From DATDDB01 sp041490205 (GTDB lineage Bacteria; Pseudomonadota; Gammaproteobacteria; Burkholderiales; Gallionellaceae): DNA of 15,479 nucleotides. A program made the position numbers and the translations under genes. Under the pieces are notes generated by a model. The model saw only the letters and a list, made by a program, of their open reading frames with translations. It was not told the DNA's origin and did no database searches. The stretch is taken from the NCBI GenBank assembly GCA_041490205.1, contig JBGPSQ010000044.1:1-15479 (forward strand). Direction: 5' to 3'. Position 1 is the first letter of the stretch, and the number at the start of each line of letters is the position of its first letter. Shown here piece after piece: positions 9,298-15,479 of the stretch.

Positions 9298-9308
9298 AGA
9301 TTCGGGGC
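9298..9308 (+). repeat. 11-base direct repeat, left copy
   Basis: AGATTCGGGGC occurs here and identically at 10386-10396, in the same orientation, either side of the transposase gene. The identity stops at both ends of the 11-mer. Eleven bases is longer than the usual target duplication of such elements. Confidence 0.5.
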
Positions 9309-9337
9309 GTGTATGCGCATTCAACAATTAATAACGC

Positions 9338-9342
9338 AGGTG
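9338..9342 (+). promoter_or_regulatory. Ribosome binding site of the transposase gene
   Basis: AGGTG lies 4 bases before the ATG at 9347. It favours that start over the second ATG at 9356, and so retains the hydrophobic N-terminal segment. Confidence 0.5.
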
Positions 9343-9346
9343 ATTT

Positions 9347-10357
9347 ATGCTTTTTATGGCGCATTTCGCGTATCCCTACGTATTGCTGACGCTGGCGGGC
9401 TGGTCTGCCGGTGTAGGCGGCTTCCCGTTTCTTTGTGGCCCAAGTGTTCGGATACTGCATGTTTTCCCATATTTGCGCCAAGCGCTTGTTGCGTTTTTTT
9501 CGCAGGCATTTCGCCTTCGCGGACAAGCCCGCCACTACAAGCGTATCGTACAGGTGGATGCGGCAGATACGGTTCGCCGCAATCGTGCAAAACCAGAATG
9601 GGTGAAACGCGAGGTATTGCGCTTGAAGGCGCTGATGTCTCATGGCAGTTGCCGCAAGATCGCCGATTGTTTCAATCGGCGCTTTGAGTTCTCACGTCAC
9701 ATGACGGTCGGCAAGTCCTATGTTTCCGATACGATCCGCAAGCACCTTTATGAAATTCAGGTTTTGCGCAAGCAGATCAGGAACCGCAAGCCCAGGGCGG
9801 TTCCCGTGAATTGGGTTTGGGGCATGGATTTGACGGGCAAGACGGATACAACTGGCAAACTGCATATGCTGCTCGGTATTGTCGAGCATGGCAGCCGGGC
9901 TGTGTTGTGTTTGCAGGCATTGCGCAATAAATCGAGTTGGACGTTGTTGGGGCATTTGTTTCTGGCGATTGGACAGTATGGCAAACCCCGCTTCGTCAGA
10001 ACCGATAATGAGGCCGTATTCACATCTCGCCTGTTTCGCTTTGCGCTATTTCTATTCGGCATCCGCCATCAAACTACCGACCTGCATTGCCCTTGGCAAA
10101 ATGGGCGTGTGGAGCGATTCTTCGGTTCGCTGAAAGAAAGGCTGGATCGGCTTGCGGTCACCTCCTTCGATGCGCTCAACAGTGCGCTCACCGAGTATCG
10201 TTTCTTCTACAACCATGTGCGTACACACCAGAATCTTGGCGGGGCAACTCCAGTCGAAGCTTGGGCTGGCATCAATCCGCAAATCACGCGATTTAAACAG
10301 GAATTCTGGTTTGAGGCTTGGGATGGGTTATTGCAGGGATATTATTTGAGGAGGTAG
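9347..10357 (+). CDS. DDE transposase, rve integrase-core family (IS481/IS3-like fold)
   Basis: This 336-residue protein has a retroviral-integrase-type catalytic core that would cut and join the element's ends. The catalytic triad is visible: Asp161 in WGMDLTGK, Asp220 in RTDNEAVF, and Glu256 in QNGRVERFFGSLKERL. Exactly 35 residues separate the second Asp from the Glu, the classical DD(35)E spacing. A helix-turn-helix-like DNA-binding region precedes the core at about residues 80-135 (VKREVLRLKALM, then SCRKIADCFNRR). The C-terminal YNHVRTHQNLGGATPVEAW is typical of this superfamily. The first 50 residues are unusually hydrophobic and aromatic (FAYPYVLLTLAGW), which is not standard for IS481 or IS3 proteins. 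The frame is intact, so it may be active. IS481 is the closest match by motif style, but family assignment needs comparison. Confidence 0.88.
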   Translation: MLFMAHFAYPYVLLTLAGWSAGVGGFPFLCGPSVRILHVFPYLRQALVAFFSQAFRLRGQARHYKRIVQVDAADTVRRNRAKPEWVKREVLRLKALMSHGSCRKIADCFNRRFEFSRHMTVGKSYVSDTIRKHLYEIQVLRKQIRNRKPRAVPVNWVWGMDLTGKTDTTGKLHMLLGIVEHGSRAVLCLQALRNKSSWTLLGHLFLAIGQYGKPRFVRTDNEAVFTSRLFRFALFLFGIRHQTTDLHCPWQNGRVERFFGSLKERLDRLAVTSFDALNSALTEYRFFYNHVRTHQNLGGATPVEAWAGINPQITRFKQEFWFEAWDGLLQGYYLRR

Positions 10358-10385
10358 GTAAATTGCAGTAACAGGGCAATAAAAA

Positions 10386-10396
10386 AGATTCGGGGC
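10386..10396 (+). repeat. 11-base direct repeat, right copy
   Basis: This is the second identical copy of AGATTCGGGGC, 29 bases after the transposase stop codon. It matches 9298-9308 in sequence and orientation. Confidence 0.5.
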
Positions 10397-10503
10397 AGAA
10401 AAAATCGGCTGTCCGGGGAATGCTCGTTTGGGCGGTGGTAATTCAATAATTTCCGGTCGTTCGCATGGAAAAATCGCCTGTAATTTGTACGTCAGGTACG
10501 GTT
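10397..10503. other. Non-coding stretch between transposase region and toxin remnant
   Basis: No gene is visible here on either strand. It holds an AT-rich segment and a GTAC-GTCAG-GTAC palindrome near 10488-10500. It may be the right end of the mobile element or unrelated junction sequence. Confidence 0.4.
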
Positions 10504-10638
10504 TTACGATGGCGGAAGCGGTAAATCAGCGAAAAAACCTGGGGGCGGAACCAGCGAACCTGCTAATGGCCAGTGCGGACAGGACACCAAATCAGCTAGT
10601 GACTCCAATAAGCAAACTAAAATTTCTCTTTTATTCAT
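10504..10638 (-). CDS. 44-residue ORF overlapping the toxin-tail fragment; possible truncated orphan immunity gene
   Basis: An ATG at 10638-10636 overlaps the TGA of the preceding fragment (ATGA), the arrangement of translationally coupled genes. The product begins MNKREILVCLLESLADLVS, a plausible amphipathic helix of a small soluble protein. It then changes to a Pro-rich stretch (LVPPPGFFADLPLPPS) and stops. Immunity genes normally follow toxin genes directly, so this could be the 5' end of a former immunity gene fused to unrelated sequence near 10570-10580. It has only a weak AG-rich ribosome site. No family is recognised, and it could be chance. Confidence 0.35.
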   Translation of the reverse strand: MNKREILVCLLESLADLVSCPHWPLAGSLVPPPGFFADLPLPPS

Positions 10639-10862
10639 GGCAATTTCTTTAATGGAGTAAATGTGCCAATCTTTCTCGCATCAGGCACGTAGATTTGAAT
10701 TTTGTCTATTCCTCCCAAATACACACTACCTTGCGAACTCACCGGCCCGTAGTAATACGTGGTTCCAACTGGGAACTCAGCTCCAATCAGACTGTTTATG
10801 GGAGATTTCGCCTCTAGCACCCCGGTTGCTGGATTTATCCACTGTGGTCTTACCGCTACGAC
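10635..10862 (-). pseudogene. Startless toxin-C-terminus-like fragment (probable orphan CdiA-CT remnant)
   Basis: Seventy-five codons are open between a TAA at 10865-10863 and a TGA at 10637-10635. The only plausible initiator is GTG at 10820, which would give 61 residues with no visible ribosome site. The peptide reads as the end of a folded domain rather than noise: RPQWINPATGVLEAKSPIN, then PVGTTYYYGPVSSQG, then YLGGIDKIQIYVPDARKIG. The Gly/Tyr-rich strand pattern resembles C-termini of secreted polymorphic toxins, but I cannot name the family. It overlaps the end of the immunity gene in another frame. Its position after an intact toxin/immunity pair fits the orphan toxin modules of CDI loci, which typically lack start signals and can recombine into the main gene. 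Confidence 0.5.
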
Positions 10863-11665
10863 TTAAAAAAACCATAATGATTGTCGTACTGTTTGAGCGG
10901 CTCATTGGGCAACCACTCTTGAGGGACATAGGGCGAATCTACTTTTACCTTGTAGCCATGTCGCCACGCGATCTTTGCGTAAATGACGGCGGGGGTGGAA
11001 ATTAAGTCTGCGGTGTAACCGCTTTCATAATCAAGGCGTGCCTGAATTGCCTTCGGGGAAACAATTTCTTGTAGCGCGCTCTGCATTTTTTCGATGTCGC
11101 CCTTCGCGAGCGCGAGGTAGAAATGATGATCCACCAGATATTTCTGTTCTTTGCTGGCTCCTGGCGGATCGGCGATGATTCTTTCGCAGCGCTCGATCAA
11201 GCGCGGCCAGTCACCGCGTATTGCCACGATTGCCTGATACGCCCAGAAATCGTGGGTCTTGTGGTTTTCCACGCGCTTCATGTCATACGCCAAATCGTAG
11301 TGTGCAAACCAGTCAATCAGCGCGTTGTGGTCGGACAAGAGGGGTTTAAATAATTTCGGAAAGCCTCTGCCCCACTCCGGGTCATTCTCTTGCATCTGGT
11401 AGTAGAGTTGATCCAGTTTCCCTGCCACGAAAAACCATTGTTTCATCGCATTCAGGTCGTGATTTCCAAACCATGCAAATATAGCGCTCGCCAAAGCGTG
11501 TCTAGATAAATCCAATGCGCAAGCCATGGGATCTCCGCGTCCCTGCACAATATTTTGTACGGTCCCTTCAATATCCCTAAATCCACCGTCAAGATGAGAT
11601 TTAACATGAGCAAGTCGTTTACCAGCTTTTTCAGTGTATACCTTTGCATTCATAGTATCTATCAC
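10856..11665 (-). CDS. Imm49-like immunity protein of the adjacent toxin
   Basis: This is the predicted cognate immunity protein, 269 residues, soluble, with no signal peptide, acting in the cytoplasm by binding the toxin. It resembles the Imm49 family of mostly helical immunity proteins. Visible features are HYDLAYDMKRVENHKTHDFW, a helical repeat-like middle (YQAIVAIRGDWPRLIERCER), and the C-terminal AVIYAKIAWRHGYKV followed by SPYVPQEWLPNEPLKQYD. The frame is open upstream to 11722 inside the toxin gene. I chose GTG at 11665 because GGAG lies 7 bases before it, only 13 bases after the toxin stop. ATG at 11653 is the alternative. The toxin-then-immunity order on one strand is the standard arrangement of polymorphic toxin loci. 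The Imm49 assignment is from memory of the family pattern. Confidence 0.75.
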   Translation of the reverse strand: MIDTMNAKVYTEKAGKRLAHVKSHLDGGFRDIEGTVQNIVQGRGDPMACALDLSRHALASAIFAWFGNHDLNAMKQWFFVAGKLDQLYYQMQENDPEWGRGFPKLFKPLLSDHNALIDWFAHYDLAYDMKRVENHKTHDFWAYQAIVAIRGDWPRLIERCERIIADPPGASKEQKYLVDHHFYLALAKGDIEKMQSALQEIVSPKAIQARLDYESGYTADLISTPAVIYAKIAWRHGYKVKVDSPYVPQEWLPNEPLKQYDNHYGFFKS

Positions 11666-11672
11666 TAAAAAA

Positions 11673-11676
11673 CTCC
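11673..11676 (-). promoter_or_regulatory. Ribosome binding site deciding the GTG start of the immunity gene
   Basis: GGAG follows immediately after the toxin stop codon (TAA at 11681-11679) and lies 7 bases before GTG at 11665-11663. The ATG at 11653 would be 19 bases away, which is too far. Confidence 0.55.
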
Positions 11677-11678
11677 GC

Positions 11679-12002
11679 TTATTTAACTCTGACGATGGTG
11701 AGTTGGCCAGTCGTGCGGTCAACGCCAGCGATGCCTTTCACTAACATACCATTCTTCAATGCGGTTTGTACCGCTTGGTACGCAGGAGACGCTTGGTCAA
11801 TTCTGTCTAGTACATTTTCCACCCACGGCTTTGTCAACTGCATTTCACCACCCGCCCCTTCCGACACTGATGTTGAGCCATCTACAATTTGCTTCGAGTC
11901 CATCAAAATAGTCACCGAGCCATCGTCATTTTGAAAGACATGATCGAAACCGTTGTTGCTGCCATATTTTCCGCCGTCCAGCACCTTCAGTCCCTGGCGT
12001 TG
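11679..12002 (-). other. PD-(D/E)XK-like nuclease toxin domain of the exoprotein
   Basis: The last 107 residues have the layout of a restriction-endonuclease-fold toxin. NNGFDHVF provides Asp1179; fourteen residues later VTILMDSKQ provides Asp1194-Ser-Lys1196, a (D/E)XK motif. GGEMQLTKPWV then gives a Gln (1214) and Trp typical of Tox-REase families. The end, VKGIAGVDRTTGQLTIVRV, is the usual closing strand pair. The predicted activity is metal-dependent nucleic-acid cleavage in the target cell; DNA or RNA cannot be decided from sequence. Confidence 0.65.
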
Positions 12003-15000
12003 CGCCACTGAATTAACCAGACTTTCGGTAACAACTCCGGATTGATCGCCCTGCAAGGTTACTTGGAGTGCCATGTATTGTTCGCTGGGCGTCAAGTCGG
12101 TAAGAGAGTAACTTAAACCGTTTAGTTTTGCAGCGCTTATTCCCCCTGAAGCAGCGGGAGAAATTGGCGGCAATTCAGCCAGGGCCATTATTCCAGAATT
12201 GTGTGTTCCAGTACCACCAGCAGTCGCCCCCTCGCTCTCAAGGGCTATTCCACTATTGACTCCAGTCTCTAGGCTAGCTCCGCGCCCCATCGACATGCGC
12301 AGCCCTGCCCCCCCGCCTAATATAGACAGCGTACCCAAGCCCATGTAAACCGCGCCAGTGTCATACTGTCCATTACGAACTGCATCTGCGCCATCCAGCC
12401 CCATAGAAACGCCTTGGCCGATTGCAAGGGCGCTGAATGCCAAGCCTACCGGGCCTTCCACAAGAGCCATCGCAGGGCCGCTTACATTGGCCCATTGCTG
12501 ATGGTCAGCCATTATCGCTTTCTGGGCAGGTGTCAATGGATCGGTTTCTGTGAGCGACGGATATTCCGATGAGAGGAGATAATAGCTGTTGTTATTCCTT
12601 GATCTGCCCACATAGCTACCGTTCTCTTGGGCCATACGCAAGTATTCAGAGCAATTGTAGCCGCCGCTATTGCAGTAAAGTGCAATCACGTTGTCTCTGT
12701 CTCTCGATAATTTCTCCAGATTTGCCATGACTGTACAGGCGGATGCATCTTGATTTGCGCACCCCTCCTTGGCGGCTGCATAACGCTCTGCTTCGGACAG
12801 AGCCATCATTGATGGACGTCTATGTTCGAGGTAGTTATTCTCTGCCGCATTCGCCCCCGCCCCTGCCGCAAGATTAACGTCCTGCCCGGTGAGGGCAGCG
12901 GCTACGCCTGCCATCACCTTGGCGAAGTTAATGGCGTTGGATTTCTGTTGACCGGTGAGCTGTGTGCCGTCGTTAGGCGCATAAGCCTCTGCCGCGATCT
13001 CGCCCACCACCGCCCCCAGCGCGCCGCTGGCGCAATCGTGTGCCCTGGCCTCCCCCGCCGCACACCCGGCTATTGCATGGGCGAGCTTGTGGGTGAAGTC
13101 GTTGATCTTGTCCTTTTGCCACATGTCGCCGATGAAGTTCGCCCCCTCGGCTGCGCCGGTGTCGATGAATGCGGTTTTCAGGCTCTGCTCCAACTGCTGC
13201 TTGAAGTCGCCGCCGTTGATGGCGTGATTGACGGTGGCGCTGGCCACATTGTCGACGACGTTCTTTTCCAGGAGCTGGGTGAAGCTAGCTGTTTTGGGGT
13301 TCATGCCCGGCGGAAAGCCCAGCGCGTCGTTCAATCCCCGCAGCGCGCCCGCCGTAACCATGGCCAGGGCCAGCGCCTTGACGTTGCTGCTCTGGCCCAG
13401 GTCGTTGAAGGTCTTGCCGAGGTCGCCTTTGTTGTTGATGAAGGCTACGGAGGCTTGGGATGCGAGGGTGGTGAGTCCGGCGGCGATGGCGTCTGAGGCG
13501 ATGGTGCCCGATCCCGCCAGGGCGTTTGCGGCGCTACCGGCTGCCCCCGAAGTCATGGCCGTCACCGCAATAGCAACCACCGCCGCCATTTCCGGCGTCA
13601 TCCCCTCATGGGCGTAATCCCAGTGCTGTGCTGCTGCGTGCACCTGGCTCCACTGCACCTTCATCTTCGGGTCATGTGCGAGCTGGGCAATCCATGCCTG
13701 TCCCGGCTGCTTGGCGAGGTTCTGGAGGTGATCGTCGAAGCGCTTCTGGTCGTGGGCCTGCTTCTCGGCGGCGGCGCGGGCTAGCTCTGCCGGGCTGGGT
13801 GCGGGATGTTCCGGGGCGGCGGGGTCGGCTTCGGCGAGCAGTGCGGGCGGCGCTGGCGGCGCAGCCTCTGCCGGAACCTCCGGCGTTTCCACCGTAATGC
13901 TGCCGTTGGCCTTGACGCTCAAGCCCTTGCCTGCCTGGATATTGGCGAGCTTGATGGATTCCGTATAGTCGCCGTGCCCGGTCTGGCTTTGCCAGGCAAA
14001 CGAACTGTGGCTGTCGGTCACAGCGGTGTAGGTGCTGTCTTTCACCGCAGCGAAGGTGATGTTGCCTTTGACCTCCTTATCCTTGACGCTGCCGTCTGCA
14101 TTGTAGGTGGCTGCCGTGCCTGCGCTGATGTCTATCGCCCCCTGAGCATCCAGATTACTGGCCTCTATCCGGGTGTCGTGCCCGGAATGGGTAGTGATGT
14201 CGCCCTGGCTCGTGAGGCTGGTGACCTGCGCGGTCTGGTTCTGGCTTTCTATTTTGTTGTCCTTGCGCTTGTCGGAGTGGAAGTCGACCAGGCCGTCGGT
14301 GGAGAGCGTTTCCTGGTGGCTGCTGCTGGTTCCGTTCATCGCCGCGAGCAACTGGATGTCATGCCCCGCATTGAGGTCTATCCCTGTCCTGAGCCCGGTC
14401 GAAGGGCCGTCCTTGCCCGCACTGAATTGCGCACCCTGCAGGATGATGTCGTACCCGCTGCTGACCTTGATGCTCATGCCCTGGGCGGTGCTGCCCAGGT
14501 TGTCGATGCTGTTGTATGAGTCGGTAGTGGTTTTGTGTTGCTTGGTGATGACGTTGGGGTTGGTGACGGTGAGAGTGCTGCTTTCCTTCGCCAGGGTATC
14601 CTGCCCGGCCAGCAGGGCCACGGTTCCGGCTGCCGTGAGGGACAGATCGCCATTCTTTGCCGCCAGGTCGGTGCCGCTGGCGAGGAGGTTGCCGCCCGCC
14701 GCCACGATGTTCAGGTTGCCGTTCTTGCTGGCGATGCGGCTGCGGGTGAAGCTCTGGGTGGTTCCGTCGGTGCGGGATTTAGTGGTGGTGTCGGGGCCGC
14801 TGTCGGTGGGACTCAGGCCGTCTCCCGCTTGCAGCCCGCTGGTGTGCTCATGGCTGTAGTGCTCTGAGCCGTAGGTATTGGTGGCGGCGGAGATATTGAC
14901 GCTGCCCATGGCAACGATGTCGATGTTGTTGTTGGCTGCTATGTCGCTGCCGGTGATGCCGATGTCCTTTTTGCTGAAGAGGGTGATGCTGTCGCCGCTC

Positions 15001-15479
15001 ACGCTGCTGCCTTTGGCGTCGGTGCGCCAGGTTTTGTTGTTGTTGGTGCGCTCGGTGTGGGTGAACACGCCGTGGCTGGAGCCGGTGTCGTCAACCTGGT
15101 GCTCGTGCCTTTCGGTGTCCGCCGTGATGTTGATATTGCCCTCGGTCGCGAGGGTGGCTGCGCCCTTCTTGACATCGATGCTGCTGGAACTGAGGGTAAT
15201 ATCCTTTCCGGAGGAGACGGTGAGCGAATTTCCGCTTTGCAGGCTGGTTCCGGTCAGGAATTCGTCGTAGCTCTGGTTGCGTCCGTAATGGCCGTCGCCG
15301 GAGGTGGTGGAGTCCGAGCTGAGGGTGTCCTTGACTGCGCTGAGTTCGACGTTGCCGCCGGTTTTGAGGGTTCCGCCGCCCTGCAGGTCGATCTTTGCGC
15401 CTTGGGCCACAAAGTCCCGGCCGGTCTTGATGCTGGATTGCCCGCCGACCTGCACGGTGCTGCCGATGTTGTGGATGTA
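11679..15479 (-). CDS. CdiA/FhaB-like two-partner-secretion exoprotein with C-terminal nuclease toxin (5' end beyond window)
   Basis: The frame is open from the right edge to a TAA at 11679; 1266 residues are visible, numbered here from the edge. Such proteins are exported by a TpsB/CdiB porin, form long beta-helical filaments on the cell surface, and deliver a C-terminal toxin into neighbouring cells. Residues 1 to about 525 are haemagglutinin-type repeats (GGNVELSAVKDTL, GNLNIVAAGGNLLASGTDL). A Pro/Ala-rich linker spans about 525-585. A DUF637-like pretoxin region spans about 640-880 (AFINNKGDLGKTFNDLG). AENN at 879-882 is the VENN-type boundary. Then follow a region with four cysteines (907, 915, 936, 943), a hydrophobic Gly-rich segment at about 1000-1065, and a nuclease-like domain from about 1160. 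The secretion signal and TPS domain must lie outside the window. The immunity gene follows after 13 bases. Confidence 0.88.
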   Translation of the reverse strand, partial: YIHNIGSTVQVGGQSSIKTGRDFVAQGAKIDLQGGGTLKTGGNVELSAVKDTLSSDSTTSGDGHYGRNQSYDEFLTGTSLQSGNSLTVSSGKDITLSSSSIDVKKGAATLATEGNINITADTERHEHQVDDTGSSHGVFTHTERTNNNKTWRTDAKGSSVSGDSITLFSKKDIGITGSDIAANNNIDIVAMGSVNISAATNTYGSEHYSHEHTSGLQAGDGLSPTDSGPDTTTKSRTDGTTQSFTRSRIASKNGNLNIVAAGGNLLASGTDLAAKNGDLSLTAAGTVALLAGQDTLAKESSTLTVTNPNVITKQHKTTTDSYNSIDNLGSTAQGMSIKVSSGYDIILQGAQFSAGKDGPSTGLRTGIDLNAGHDIQLLAAMNGTSSSHQETLSTDGLVDFHSDKRKDNKIESQNQTAQVTSLTSQGDITTHSGHDTRIEASNLDAQGAIDISAGTAATYNADGSVKDKEVKGNITFAAVKDSTYTAVTDSHSSFAWQSQTGHGDYTESIKLANIQAGKGLSVKANGSITVETPEVPAEAAPPAPPALLAEADPAAPEHPAPSPAELARAAAEKQAHDQKRFDDHLQNLAKQPGQAWIAQLAHDPKMKVQWSQVHAAAQHWDYAHEGMTPEMAAVVAIAVTAMTSGAAGSAANALAGSGTIASDAIAAGLTTLASQASVAFINNKGDLGKTFNDLGQSSNVKALALAMVTAGALRGLNDALGFPPGMNPKTASFTQLLEKNVVDNVASATVNHAINGGDFKQQLEQSLKTAFIDTGAAEGANFIGDMWQKDKINDFTHKLAHAIAGCAAGEARAHDCASGALGAVVGEIAAEAYAPNDGTQLTGQQKSNAINFAKVMAGVAAALTGQDVNLAAGAGANAAENNYLEHRRPSMMALSEAERYAAAKEGCANQDASACTVMANLEKLSRDRDNVIALYCNSGGYNCSEYLRMAQENGSYVGRSRNNNSYYLLSSEYPSLTETDPLTPAQKAIMADHQQWANVSGPAMALVEGPVGLAFSALAIGQGVSMGLDGADAVRNGQYDTGAVYMGLGTLSILGGGAGLRMSMGRGASLETGVNSGIALESEGATAGGTGTHNSGIMALAELPPISPAASGGISAAKLNGLSYSLTDLTPSEQYMALQVTLQGDQSGVVTESLVNSVAQRQGLKVLDGGKYGSNNGFDHVFQNDDGSVTILMDSKQIVDGSTSVSEGAGGEMQLTKPWVENVLDRIDQASPAYQAVQTALKNGMLVKGIAGVDRTTGQLTIVRVK
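12285..12479 (-). other. Hydrophobic Gly-rich segment in the toxin region (possible entry domain)
   Basis: Residues about 1001-1065 contain two hydrophobic stretches (PVGLAFSALAIGQG and YMGLGTLSILGGGAG) separated by a short polar loop with DGADAVRNGQ. In CDI toxins the part between the VENN motif and the nuclease directs passage across the inner membrane of the target cell. The location and composition fit that role. Confidence 0.45.
12828..12845 (-). other. AENN (VENN-type) boundary motif of the toxin cassette
   Basis: AENNYL at residues 879-884 closes the Ala/Gly-rich pretoxin region. It sits where CdiA proteins carry VENN, the point after which toxin sequences diverge between strains. About 380 residues follow, a somewhat long C-terminal region. 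Confidence 0.65.

Larger units (their letters stand above)
9298..10396 (+). mobile_element. Insertion-sequence-like element with rve-type transposase (boundaries uncertain)
   Basis: A single plus-strand transposase gene interrupts a region where all other genes run on the minus strand. I bounded the element by two identical 11-base direct repeats, AGATTCGGGGC, which bracket the gene. No convincing terminal inverted repeats were found, so true ends may lie outside, for example at the inverted repeat on the left or nearer 10570 on the right. About 1.1 kb is compatible with a one-gene insertion sequence. Confidence 0.5.

Noticed and set aside
10363..10386. TTGC/GCAA hairpin followed by an A-run after the transposase gene
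   Set aside because: The stem is only 4 base pairs and the run is A, not T, on the transcribed-sense strand, so it does not fit an intrinsic terminator in either direction.
10661..11005. Plus-strand frame of 114 codons
   Set aside because: It is antisense to the immunity gene end and the toxin-tail fragment, and has no ribosome site or recognisable domain.
13806..14859. Overlapping plus-strand frames of 237 and 228 codons
   Set aside because: They are antisense to the haemagglutinin repeats and the Pro/Ala linker, with no start signals or domains.
11679..15479. CRISPR or tandem DNA repeats in the haemagglutinin region
   Set aside because: The periodicity is at protein level and degenerate in DNA; there are no identical repeats with regular spacers.

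Overview
The window looks like a chromosomal segment of a Gram-negative betaproteobacterium. The inference rests on fairly high GC, periplasmic Sec-exported giants, a bacterial alpha-2-macroglobulin, and a two-partner-secretion exoprotein of the FhaB/CdiA type. No rRNA or housekeeping marker is present, so the genus cannot be named from this sequence. Every large host gene runs on the minus strand; one transposase gene on the plus strand sits between two blocks.

Left block (1-9130, minus strand): a two-gene unit. The first gene (9130 down to 3605) encodes an 1841-residue exported protein that I do not recognise. It is built mainly of repeated beta-sandwich-like units, at least two resembling pre-peptidase C-terminal (PPC) domains, and ends in a low-complexity basic-then-acidic tail. 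After 75 bases comes a bacterial alpha-2-macroglobulin (3529 down to the left edge), with signal peptide, MG2 and bait-region domains, cut by the window before the place where a thioester would lie. The close spacing suggests co-transcription and a shared periplasmic or cell-surface role.

Middle (about 9131-10503): an AT-rich stretch with a weak candidate promoter for the giant gene, a long imperfect inverted repeat, and a DD(35)E rve-type transposase gene on the plus strand. The transposase is bracketed by two identical 11-base direct repeats.

Right block (10504-15479, minus strand): the 3' half of a polymorphic-toxin / contact-dependent inhibition locus. A CdiA/FhaB-like protein (1266 residues visible, 5' end off the window) has haemagglutinin repeats, a Pro/Ala linker, a DUF637-like pretoxin region, an AENN (VENN-type) boundary motif, a cysteine-bearing and hydrophobic Gly-rich segment, and a C-terminal PD-(D/E)XK-like nuclease toxin. 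Thirteen bases downstream is an Imm49-like immunity gene, probably starting at GTG. Next come a startless 75-codon toxin-tail-like fragment and a 44-codon ORF that overlaps it by ATGA. These look like the remnant of an older, displaced toxin/immunity cassette, with the transposase region immediately beyond. The partner transporter (CdiB/TpsB) is not in the window.
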